Shown here: piece after piece, positions 55,701-64,000 of the stretch | Layout: each line of letters opens with the position of its first letter | How positions within the stretch are numbered: the first letter of the stretch is position 1 | NCBI RefSeq assembly: GCF_036711975.1 | Contig: NC_091968.1 | Coordinates: 7,626,001 to 7,690,000 of the forward strand | DNA from: Onthophagus taurus | Taxonomy: Eukaryota; Arthropoda; Insecta; Coleoptera; Scarabaeidae | Direction of reading: 5' to 3' | Length of the DNA: 64,000 nt | Program-made: the position numbers and the translations under genes | Notes under the pieces: generated by a model | What the model was told of the DNA's origin: nothing | Seen by the model: the letters and a program-made list of their open reading frames with translations, nothing else | Databases searched by the model: none

Positions 55701-58700
55701 GAAAGTTCGAACTTTTTGGTTTTTTGAGAGAAATGCGTCGTGTTTGGACTCTCTTTAAAGGTTATTTTATAAAGATTCCGACTATAATAATAAAATTAAA
55801 GTTGACATTGACAACTGAAAGTTTTTTTCACGACTAAACCCGAATGTTTCTAGTTCTCGTTCTTGTTTTAGTTCAATAAAAATATACAACACAGCAATAT
55901 CTTATGGTAACTAACGCTACCTACCACTGTCACTAGAACTATCACTAAACAGAGAACTAGAAACATTCGGATTTAGTCCCACGTCTCTCAAGACGGCTAA
56001 ACCCGAATGATTCTAGTTCTAGGTCTTGTGTTAGTTCTAGTGATAGTGTAAAACTAGAACTAACACTAGACCTAGAATTAGAAAGTATTTACTAGAATAT
56101 TTCTAGTTCTAGGTGTAGTGTTAGTTCTAGTTTTAGTGCAATAAAAATATGCAACATAGTGATATCTTATGCTAACTAGCGCTACCTACCGCTGTCGTTT
56201 GTAAAAATAACTTAAATTCTATATAAAATAAAAGACATAAACTTTTAATTTTATACTAACATCTAGAAAACAATACTGGTCCGAAATTGTAGGTTCATCT
56301 ATATTTTCTATTGTAGAATTTCTTGGTGTATCCCAGTGTCATATCTAAGTCGGTTCTTAGACGTATGATGCAAATCGGACTTGCAATTGTATAACGTGAT
56401 TGGCGCTTAGCTTTATCCTTTAAAACGAATGGTATTTTAGGTCTTTCGGTATTCTGAATTTTTTTCTAAGATAAGTTTATACCTTTACCTACCAGACAGC
56501 ATGAAAATCTCTAAAAACGATAAAATGTCGCTTAGTCAAGTGATCTATAACGGGGTTCAATTAAAGACTTACGTCCATATATCGGTAGTTTGAAACAACA
56601 GATTTTCCTATTAAATAAAATAGCGAAACTGACCCTAAACAAAAACCAGTTCCTAAGAGTGGAATTGAAACTGATTTGATTTCAGAAACCTCAATCTTAC
56701 TACAAATTTTAAAAAAATTATTTGGATGTTTTAGGAATGATAGCGTCAAATAACAAAGATTCTCGTTCATACACAATATATAAAAATTATAAACAAGAAT
56801 ACATCTCACTTATACAACAGGTCGCTGACAACAAACCACTACCACTAGAAGACGAAAGAATAATCATGATGGATTAATAATAATGGAATTAAATCCAAAG
56901 GCTTTTAGTGATTATTTCAAAAATGAAATAGAAAAACTTCTTTCAAATATGCCACAAACTACAAGGCAACCTGATTGGTATTCAAACAACATAAAAATGA
57001 GTTACTTTCATGCTATTTTAACAAAACAAATACAATTGAAATACAAAAAATTATAAAGGAAATGAAAAATAAAAAAACCGTAAATTTTTTTGGACTTACA
57101 GCTCATGTAATAAAAGAGTGGGTGACGAAATATCTGAGGTTTGAGCTACGAGATACTTTATTTTATTTTGTTTCTAAGAATAAACAGTTTAAATTCAGAG
57201 CTGCATTTGATAAACATCGGGTGTTAAGAGGTAATCGATTGAACAACTGCTTGGATGTGAATTCTGGTTCCCATGCACCTAAGATTGAACTTGGACTTGT
57301 TGTTGTTTGCATAAAGTATAAACTCACAAGGAAGTTACTCGTAAGAATACTGACAAAAAATGCTTGAGCTTTTTGAATAGAAATTTGCAGACATCCCTGT
57401 AACGCACATTGCCCAGGACATGAACAGCACTTCGTTGCAGTTTGAAAATATGTGCGCTAGAAGGGCTATTACCCCATACCAAAATGCAGTAGGTTGCCAT
57501 GGAATGGACCAACGCGCGATACGCCAACTTGGATACATCCAGCGAAACTGTACTCATCAGGAGTCTCAATGCAAAAATATTACGACTTATCTTTACTCCT
57601 ATTATGGTAGCATGATCATCAAATTTTAAATTAGGTGGTGTAATACAGGGTGATTCACATAAGAACCTGCTCTCCCCCTGTACATATGTCCCTGCTCTGC
57701 CCCTGTACATATGTCCCTGCTCTGTGTCGGTTCTTATGTGAATCACCCTGTATAATATTTTCAAGATCATTACACATACAGTATGTCCGCAAAGTAACGG
57801 ATATAGGCGATAAAATCATTATAAACGGTTTATGGTAAAATCCCTGAAACGGGTCTAAAGATTTAAATTTTTTGCAATAGTTTGGTACAGATTTTAAATT
57901 TCTTCCGCCATTTGTAAATGAGTTATGAGGTCATCGAAATTTTTTTCAACTGGTAATCCCCCATTTTTATTACGGAATATGAAAGAGGATTTTTTTCTAA
58001 ATCTAGTACAGTCAATATTAATATTGGTTACATAACAACATTTTCAAGAAAAATTACTTTAAAATATAACTACTTCAGATTTGTTGACATGATGAAAATA
58101 GCAGTAGCCATGAGTAACTAGAGTAACCAATTATTTTAAACAATTTCCTAAGTGTCAAAAACTGATTTAGCAAATAGTTCACCTCTTTAATACAACATAT
58201 CCTGATCGCCAACTTATTGGCCAAAGTATGGTGAGCCTAGTTGGACTAAATTTAAAAAGGATGGGCATCTCTCGAAGTCTGGCCTACTATACCTTTCAGG
58301 AGAAGTTCAATAAACCGTGGTTTTGGCTGGCCAAGAAAATCATCATGTTACTATAAGGAGTATTGGGTCTAATTTAAACATTAGTAAATCAACGGTTCAC
58401 AAAATTGAAAAACCCGCAAAATATCATTCCCATTAAGTAAACCTCATTCACGAGCAATGAATTGTAGTTTTTATAACAAAAATTTTGCAACGATGACGAA
58501 GACTTTGTCCAATATGCACTAAAGATTTGAGGAAACCTAAACTGGAAAGAAATAAATTTTTTCAAAACGATGTCATTCCTTCCATCCCGGTAATGTTGAC
58601 CCAACTCAATTCCAACGGCAGTTTATTCCAACAAGATGGCGCGGCACCATACTTCAAGACGTTTTACTAAATTAGTTTTTGACACTCATGGAATTGTTTA

Positions 58701-60927
58701 AAATAATTGGTTGCCATAGTTACTCATGGTTACTGCTATTTTTATCATTTATACAAATTTGAAGTAATTAAACTTTAAAGTAATTTTTCTCGAAAATTTT
58801 CTTATGTAACCAATATTAATATTGATTGTACTAGATTCAGAGAAAAATCCTCTTTCATATCCCGTAATAAAAATGGGAGCCAATTGCCATTTGAAAAAAA
58901 TATCGGAAAATTTTAATCTTTACACCCGTTTCAGAGATTTTTCCATGAACCGCTTATTATGATTTTATAGCCTATATCCGTTACTTTACGGACACACTGT
59001 ATATTTCAAGAATATTTTATAATGGTGTAAATATGTATGCGAGAGAGTATATTTGTGATTTTAGAGTAAAGTCAAATATGAAAATGATCCAAAAAGACGT
59101 TCAAGGCTGAAAGAACTTGAAGGTCATGATCAACGAAATAACTGATATTTGTTATGTTCTACAAAAAGTTGACAATTTGACCGATGAGGAAGATATTGAT
59201 GAAGAAACTATCGGTGGAATACAAGATTTGCCATACTATTGCCAGACAATGAAATTGCAACAATGTTGCCTGACGTCGAAGTTGGAAAAGTTCCACAAAA
59301 TTGCGCAATTGAGATGTAGGTTGATTTACTAAATCAAGAATTGCCGCTTACCACTCAATTAATCAAATTGCCGGTTTTTGAAGATATTACCTGGTGCAAA
59401 TAAGCTTGTGTTTGATGAAAGCGTCATGCAATGTATTATTTCAAATTTCATAAAATGTTCGAGAGATTATAATCGTCCTCAATTTAGCTTAGATAACGAT
59501 TTAGAAGTTTTTTTTTAGGTCTACTAATTTTCAGAGGCAAGAAAAATATACATTTAGCAGATAATGATCAGTTGGATAAGAATGATAAATTTGCTAAAGT
59601 TGAATGGTACCATACTTCGATCGTCAGTCAGCGAAAAACAAAATCTTCGGAATTATTGAAAATTTCCGGATATTCCAAGACGTCTTTAGGAGATTCTGAA
59701 CATCTCTAAATATCTTTGAATATCTTTAGAAATTCTCTAAAAGTGTTTTGGAGATTTTGCAAAACCTTTGAAATTATTAAAAATATTCTGAGACAAGTTG
59801 GATATCTTTGAATCTCTTTAGAAACCATCTAAACTAAAACTTTTGTACTTTGTGTAAATCGTTTGGAGATTTTAAAGATTTTCTGAAGTTTCCAAAACTT
59901 TTTGGATTTTCTAGATATCACTGAAAACCTTTAGGATACCTCTAACACTCAAGACAAAACACAATATCAGCTATTCTTCAAAGCTAATTTCAGACTATTA
60001 AAGTATATAATAAGCATACTTGCTTTTTTTATTTTGGAAGATTCCATATTGATTGCAAGATATACATTATCTAGCAGTATTTTGGAGATTTTGCAAATCC
60101 TTTAAAGATTTTGAACGTTTTCTGGATTGCTCAAAACATTTTTTGCATTTTACAAAACGTTTATCTATGTTTATCTCAAGACATATGATTTTGTCCATTA
60201 CAATATTATGAGAGAACAGAAGTGAGTTGAATGAACTTGGAAAAAATCATAGTTATAATACTTGAAACAGGGAAACTCTGGAAATACCTTTACATTGTTT
60301 GAGTGTTACCCAACAAAATATTAACTATTACAGTTTTAAGTTTTATAATAAGAATATGTTACTTGAAAATAACTTTTATTCTTACTCTTTGTATTTTGAA
60401 ATGTCTTTAATGTTAACTGACTATGTTATTGAGCAATAAATATTATTACCTTTATCATCAGCATACCCTCGAAAAATATTATCTTCATCAAAATCCTTTA
60501 AAACTTGATCACTTTGTGGCAACTCAGAATTGGAATTAAAAACATCTTTCTCAGTGGGATTCTCCAAACTAGTAGCGTCTTCTTTATCATCTCTAACTGA
60601 AATTTCCTTCTTTTTAGTATTTTTTTGCGGGGCATGTGATTTCCTTTTATTTTTTCTCCCACTTTTCTTCCCGTTTTGAGAAAACTTCCAAATTTCACTC
60701 TCAACATCAGCAAGATCAAACCCCAGATCGTCATCGAGGTTATAAGGAACATTTACATCAACAAATTCCGTTTTCATGAATGGTTCGCAATCATCTAAAC
60801 TTATATCAGGGATTTCCACCTTTAAGTTAATACTCGAGGTGAGTTCTTCAAAATCTTCTTGTTTAATTCCAAACATTTCATCGTTTGATGCTTTAACGGG
60901 CACTTCAACACCTTCTAAATGACGCAT
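51281..60927 (-). CDS. C2H2 zinc-finger transcription factor, four exons
   Basis: Exons: 60927-60450, 52796-52562, 52502-52137, 52058-51281; every junction is GT-AG and phase-matched, giving 618 residues. Exon 1 (MRHLEGVEVPVKASNDEMFG) is acidic then basic (GRKNKRKSHAPQKNTKKKE, a likely nuclear signal) with no finger. Exons 2-4 carry about ten C2H2 fingers: one degenerate (CNMCEKVFPYRAEFDEHY), then nine regular, including FSCEECGKNF, FMCDVCGKTF, HRCDKCGKT/F split across an intron, FKCEVCNKMY, FICTYCNKGF and YVCKYCERTF, with TGERP-type linkers late in the array. The C-terminus (about 170 residues) is Asn/Gln-rich. It should bind DNA in the nucleus; target unknown. Intron 1 is 7.65 kb and full of transposons. 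The linkage of exon 1 is inferred from splice phase and reading continuity. Confidence 0.9.
52846..53173 (+). pseudogene. Fragment encoding a PHD-like Cys/His protein
   Basis: Open frame without a clear start: CDTKDCKKCNKNVQTGLKCI, KCGGLSHHSCVKYL, then EIIDETTINCCETHEEE and an end YIIGPRYASLD. The C-x2-C ... C-x2-C ... H-x2-C pattern resembles short PHD-like domains seen repeatedly in insect repeats. A diverged inverted copy of its 3' end occurs near 56525-56560, so it is probably part of a mobile element inside the zinc-finger gene intron. Confidence 0.45.
53174..53943. other. Intronic sequence, no gene
   Basis: AT-rich. CTAGTTTCGGCCCTTGGCCA near 53490 followed by CCTTCAGAGACTC is a diverged version of the CCGGTTTCG ... 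TTCAGG motif. Nothing else recognised. Confidence 0.4.
53944..55165. mobile_element. 1.22-kb near-complete foldback element
   Basis: CAGGGTGTATCTAAATGACG at 53944 pairs with the right end at 55165, with TA on both sides. The arms stay paired almost to the centre: for example the block ATTTCTGACAAAGATTGCAA at 54632-54651 faces its complement at about 54450-54470. Only about 90 bp near 54540 is loop. There is no coding frame, so it is a non-autonomous mariner-type foldback. Confidence 0.9.
55166..55829. repeat. Diverged short repeats around the foldback
   Basis: Segments such as TTTAAAATGAGTCCAAAC (55306) and its complement GTTTGGACTCATTTTAAA-type at 55650, with AATTTTGACATATTTGTAA, appear several times in both orientations, and again near 53890-53940. 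They look like remnants of another inverted-repeat element into which the foldback inserted. Confidence 0.5.
55830..56205. repeat. Palindromic repeat cluster 6
   Basis: Arms GACTAAACCCGAATGTTTCT, AACATTCGGATTTAGTCCCA, TCTAGTTCTAGGTCTTGTGT and AACTAGAACTAACACTAGAC: the same family, in the zinc-finger gene intron 1. Confidence 0.88.
56525..57150. mobile_element. Inverted PHD-fragment copy and LINE RT start
   Basis: At 56525-56560 the minus strand repeats the end of the fragment at 53145-53180 (PRYxSLD then the same downstream bases). From about 56740 the plus strand reads NKDSRSYTIYKNYKQEYISL, AFSDYFKNEIEKLLSN and MKNKKTVNFFGLTAHVIKEW, the segment just before the RT domain in Jockey-like LINEs, with frameshifts. 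Confidence 0.5.
57180..57640 (-). mobile_element. LINE fragment, RT C-terminal domain
   Basis: Minus strand: PPNLKFDDHATIIGVKIS, LAYRALVHSMATYCILVWGN, HIFKLQRSAVHVLGNVRYRD, CKFLFKKLKHF. This is the RTY-x-LLWG and LQKRAVR block of Jockey/CR1 LINEs. It is cut by the hairpin MITE on its upstream side. Confidence 0.7.
57647..57750. mobile_element. 104-bp hairpin MITE
   Basis: CAGGGTGATTCACATAAGAA at 57647 pairs with TTCTTATGTGAATCACCCTG ending at 57750, TA on both sides. The loop contains two copies of CCCCTGTACATATGTCCCTG. Its first 12 bases match the DD41D mariner at 18253 (CAGGGTGATTCA), so a related transposase may have moved it. Confidence 0.88.
57779..58999. mobile_element. Mariner-like element, decayed, with long inverted ends
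   Basis: CAGTATGTCCGCAAAGTAAC at 57779 pairs with the complement of the end at 58999 (CAGTGTGTCCGTAAAGTAAC), TA flanking, similarity extending some 300 bp inward. On the plus strand the centre gives LIGQSMVSLVGLNLKRMGIS and, near 58620, SNGSLFQQDGAAPYF (the second-Asp block), so the parent encoded a mariner/Tc-type transposase. Confidence 0.82.
59110..59650 (+). pseudogene. piggyBac-like transposase relic, N-terminal part
   Basis: Plus strand: LQKVDNLTDEEDIDEETIGG, then in other frames KLVFDESVMQCIISNFIKCS, RDYNRPQFSLDNDLEVF and LDKNDKFAKVEWYHTS. This follows the order of piggyBac proteins (acidic N-terminus, FxxLFxDEVIxxIVxxTNxY, YW-xx). No catalytic Asp block survives. Confidence 0.55.
59651..60449. 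other. Intronic low-complexity sequence
   Basis: Loose repeats of TTGGAGATTTTGCAAA, TTTGAATATCTTTAGAAA and GATTTTCTGAAGTTTCC suggest a very old tandem repeat. No gene seen. Confidence 0.4.
60450..60927 (-). CDS. Zinc-finger gene exon 1
   Basis: ATG at 60927-60925 follows an in-frame TTG at 60945. The frame runs to GYADDKG where GATAAAG/GTAATA splits phase 1, matching the phase of the acceptor before GDESLEMIDN at 52796. Confidence 0.8.
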
Positions 60928-61860
60928 TTTTCGATTTTTTTTCAAATAAATTAAGTGTTTATTGTTTACATTCGATGTAAACAGATTTTTAGGTTAGATT
61001 TGAAGTTTAAAGCGATATTTTAGGTTATAATTTAGTTCCTATTACGCGGTTTCTTCGTATTTGTCCAGTTTATTGAGATTATTTTCTTATCTTATCTAAA
61101 CGATGCAAAAACGCTTTGTTATGGGACATCAAAAGCGGTTAAAAAGGGCTTGAGAAAACTTTTTCAACTTACCAGTTAATATAAGCGTTCTTTGTATTGG
61201 GAATATTATAAATAAACACCGGTGAGTTACTTTTAATGGGATTTACGGTGATATTTTTGGCTTATTTGCTTCATTTCAACGATTAGTTATTGAGTTATTA
61301 AAAGGGTAAACAGTTCGGGAGCCATTTTACAAAGTTTTAATTCAATTTAATGTGTAGGGTGTTTTTTGTTTAAGGGTTGGTATGAGCCATTAATGACATT
61401 TATTTAAAAATTAAATAATTTTTTTATATGCTATTATATTTAACATACTTATCATTCATGAATATTTCATTTAAAAATTTAATTAAATAAAAACAATTTT
61501 TATTCAAAATTGATTTTTTTAATTCTTTTTTATACAAAGAGAAGAAAAGATTACTCACGAGATGGCGCTGCAATCGTTTATTTAAATTCAAAAAAATAAT
61601 TAAGTTTAAACATTTTATTATTTACACCTTAAATATAAAGTTAAATCAATGTTACACTAATAATTTATGTAAAGGTATGGCTGAAATATCACAAAATGCA
61701 ACAATAACTCTTTAAGATAATCCTCCAGATCTAAAAGTTGTTTAAATACAATTTTTTTTAATCCAATTTGCAACGTGACTAGTACACTTAAAATTAATAT
61801 TAATTAATAAACCTTATTATTTACCCTGAGAAGAACACATTAATTGGTAACAAAAATAAT
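60928..61860. other. Intergenic region, zinc-finger gene promoter side and carbonic anhydrase 3' side
   Basis: The zinc-finger gene starts at 60927 (minus) and the carbonic anhydrase gene ends at 61901 (minus), so they are in tandem. No TATA element is evident upstream of 60927. AATAAA on the minus strand near 61614 could serve the carbonic anhydrase mRNA. Confidence 0.4.
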
Positions 61861-61900
61861 AATGTAATTGGGGGAAATGCATGTTTTTAAGTACATTTTT

Positions 61901-62825
61901 TTAATAAAAACTTTTAAACGCAAAAAGTGTTGTTAAAATAGTTAAAACTACATTACTTTGAACAACAAATCCTTTTCCATTATAAGAACGAACCGGGGAC
62001 TGTCTTAAAGTAACGGTTCTTCCGTTTAAAGGTTGCACCTTTCTGAAATTTAACGTTAAAGGTCCTTCTTCGGACCAAATTGATTCAAAATGGGTGTATT
62101 GGTCGGCGGAAATTGGTAAAGGTTTTCGAAAAAGGGTCCAAGTAACTCCTTCGTTACATCCAGGGGTTGTTAAAGAACCCTGATACCTAAAATAATCTGA
62201 TGTGTGCCTTGGAAGGAAACTTTTCGGTGAAATCATTCTTTCTAAGGCGACTTCTTGCGATGGATTCTTCTCAACTCTATCCATTACTTCAACTAAAGGA
62301 ATGAAATCATCGTCGTCATCAAGAGATATTTCGAAAAATACACCTAAAACCGCAATTCCTTGGGATTCTGCTGCTTCTGTTAAGCTCGAGTACTTTGTTG
62401 AGTAATGCACTAAATGCATTTCAAGAGGGAAACTAAAATTTAAAAAAAAAATTAATTAAAATAAATATAAAAAATTAAATTTAAATGTTACCTTTCCCCG
62501 TTAACTGTATGTTCTGATTCCCAATGGAAATGGATGTGATCTAAGATGTATTTATCGTTTAACCCACCTCCAGTAATTATAGGGGCTCCATCTGTACCAT
62601 TTAGTAAAGTAATTGCAACTAAAATTATTAAAATACGTTAGTTTATATGATTAATTAATTTAGATGTTTTGTTACTAGAATGTCCGTTATTTTTTACTCT
62701 TCCTTGGTAAGCTTTGTCGTAATTTTCGAAGATAAATGCTGAATACACTCGATCTGTTGTTTTGGATGGAATTAAATCTATTGGGGATTGAGCAGATCCA
62801 GTTTGGCACACTCCAGGCCAAGAAT
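61901..62825 (-). CDS. Alpha-carbonic anhydrase, secreted/membrane-anchored type, 5' part missing
   Basis: Three exons: 62825-62676, 62618-62492, 62432-61901, phases 1 and 2, all GT-AG; about 269 residues are in the window. The enzyme interconverts CO2 and bicarbonate using zinc. Visible: SWPGVCQTGSAQSPIDL (N-terminal signature), HIHFHWESEHTVNG with two zinc His, EMHLVHYS with the third, FRYQGSLTTPGCNEGVTWTL (active-site Thr region) and FRKVQPLNGR. All three ligands are present, so it should be active. The C-terminus is hydrophobic (VVLTILTTLFAFKSFY), as in GPI-anchored or membrane-tethered insect enzymes. The first in-window exon starts in phase 1, so the signal-peptide exon lies beyond 62826, probably past a piggyBac-filled intron. 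Confidence 0.93.
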
Positions 62826-62999
62826 CTTTAAAGAAAAACAATTTTTATTAAATGTTACTAATTGTAAGTGTCTTACTACGTAAGTGCTTTGTTATTATTC
62901 AACGACGTATTTTTAAAATTTCTGTGTATGTACTATATGTAATTGAGCTTTTGAAAATAAATTGTTATTGAATATAGGTATAGAAAGTGCAGAAATAAT

Positions 63000-64000
63000 T
63001 ATTCGAGCGGCCGAGAATTGCAAGAAATTATAGATAATTTATCAGATATAGAAGAAAATATTGTCGACTTTGGCGATGAAAGTGAAGGCGAGAATGAATT
63101 TATTCAGGAAGGCGATCACAATAGTGGATCCGAACAATCCATGGAATTATCACATAAACAAGAAGAAGACTATCAGTTTTATGTGGGTAAAGACATAGAT
63201 ACAATTTGGAAATGTACTCCTGTAGCTGTTTCTAAGAAAACAAAACATAAAAATATTGTCAAAGTGATGCCTGGGTACAAAGAATTAGCAAAAAATGTGT
63301 TAAATTGTTTAGAGTCGTTTTTTATGTTTGTAACCAAGGACATGATTGACAATATTGTATCTTACACAAATATATATATTGAGAATAGAAGATCAGAAAT
63401 TGTCTACCAAAGGAATAGAGATTGTAAATTAACTTGCCGTATCAAAATTCAAGCTTTGTTGGGAGCACTGTTCATTATTGCGGTAAAGAAAGGAAATCAT
63501 AAATGTAAATAAATTATGGACCAACGATGGCACTGGAATGATAAGACTGAGGGCTGCATTTAGTTATAAGAAGATTTTTGTTTCTACTTCGCGCTTTACG
63601 TTGTGACTATGTAAGAACTAGAAAAGATCGAGAAAAAACTGATAAATTAGCCGTATCAGAAATATTTACTATAGTTTTGTGAAGAATTGCATGAATAGTT
63701 ACAGTTTGGGAGAATTTGTTACAATAGATGAGATGTACAATATATGCCACAGAAACCAGCCAAGTATGGCATAAAAATGTATGATCTGTGTGATAGTAAG
63801 ACCTTCTATGCTTGGATATTTAAGATATATTGTGGAATTCAACGTGATGGATCTTACAAGACATCCAATAAACCGTTCGACATAATCCAGAGGTTGGTGA
63901 AATCGATAAGAAATTCTAATCGAAATATAACAACCGATAATTACTATACTAGCTATCCTTTGGCTGTTTATCTTCTGGAAAATTGTCCTATGTTGATTGG
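63000..64000 (+). pseudogene. piggyBac-like transposase, decayed, runs off the window
   Basis: Opens with an acidic stretch (LSDIEENIVDFGDESEGENE), then YKELAKNVLNCLESFFMFVT, YIENRRSEIVYQRNRDCKLT, RIKIQALLGALFIIAVKKGN. After a stop at 63510 shifted frames give SLGEFVTIDEM near 63710 (the first catalytic Asp) and, from about 63750, PAKYGIKMYDLCDSKTFYAW, CGIQRDGSYKTSNKPFD and ITTDNYYTSYPLAVYLLENC (the TDN second Asp). Order and spacing are those of piggyBac. It is presumably in an intron of the carbonic anhydrase gene. Confidence 0.85.

Noticed and set aside
60498-60752. 84-residue minus-strand frame
   Set aside because: Out-of-frame reading of zinc-finger gene exon 1.
1-64000. tRNA, rRNA, bacterial operon or phage features
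   Set aside because: No cloverleaf, rRNA core or prokaryotic gene arrangement was seen anywhere in the window.

Overview
The window is animal nuclear DNA, almost certainly from a holometabolous insect; a beetle is my guess, not something the sequence proves. The evidence is AT-rich sequence, short GT-AG introns in several genes, arthropod gene families (ADGF, Kal1/anosmin-1, a PTTH/Trunk cystine-knot factor, a secreted alpha-carbonic anhydrase, a C2H2 zinc-finger gene) and a dense load of insect-type transposons.

Six host genes can be supported. (1) 864-4744, minus: an ADGF/ADA2-like protein with a very long acidic Ser-Gly-rich tail; a 65-bp intron near the end joins a second exon that single-frame reading misses. 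(2) 5025-5397, plus: a small two-exon secreted, mucin-like protein sharing a 280-bp divergent promoter region with gene 1. (3) 23140-48945, plus: Kal1/anosmin-1 in seven exons with a 17.4-kb second intron. (4) 41902-42470, minus: a PTTH/Trunk-family hormone gene nested in Kal1 intron 4. (5) 51281-60927, minus: a four-exon zinc-finger gene with a 7.65-kb first intron. (6) 61901-62825, minus: the 3' three exons of a carbonic anhydrase whose 5' end lies outside the window.

Everything else is mostly mobile DNA. 5616-14664 is a nested composite: a Lemi/Stowaway-type mariner interrupted by a 6.18-kb RAG1/Transib-like transposon with 15-bp perfect inverted ends, with a LINE landed against its edge. 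15060-22440 is a pile of truncated LINEs, one split by a young mariner (18253-20398) with 273-bp near-identical ends. Kal1 intron 2 holds a MITE, a 3.6-kb satellite of about 362-bp dimeric units (25180-28790), LINEs, a Ty3/gypsy fragment, and Tc1, hAT and Harbinger relics. Kal1 intron 6 carries a run of TA-flanked foldback elements and a Penelope-like fragment. The zinc-finger intron 1 carries further foldbacks, a mariner relic and a piggyBac relic. The right edge runs into a second decayed piggyBac.

A family of self-complementary repeats (motifs like CTAGTTCTAGGTCTAGTGTT plus a CGGGTTTAGCCG stem) forms six clusters between 32.4 and 56.2 kb. One cluster is the core of a TA-flanked foldback transposon (37361-38104), which suggests where the family comes from.

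The host genes do not form a pathway. The most interesting observations are the missing catalytic glutamate and glycosaminoglycan-site-rich tail of the ADGF, the two-gene Transib-like element, the nested hormone gene, and the palindromic repeat family.
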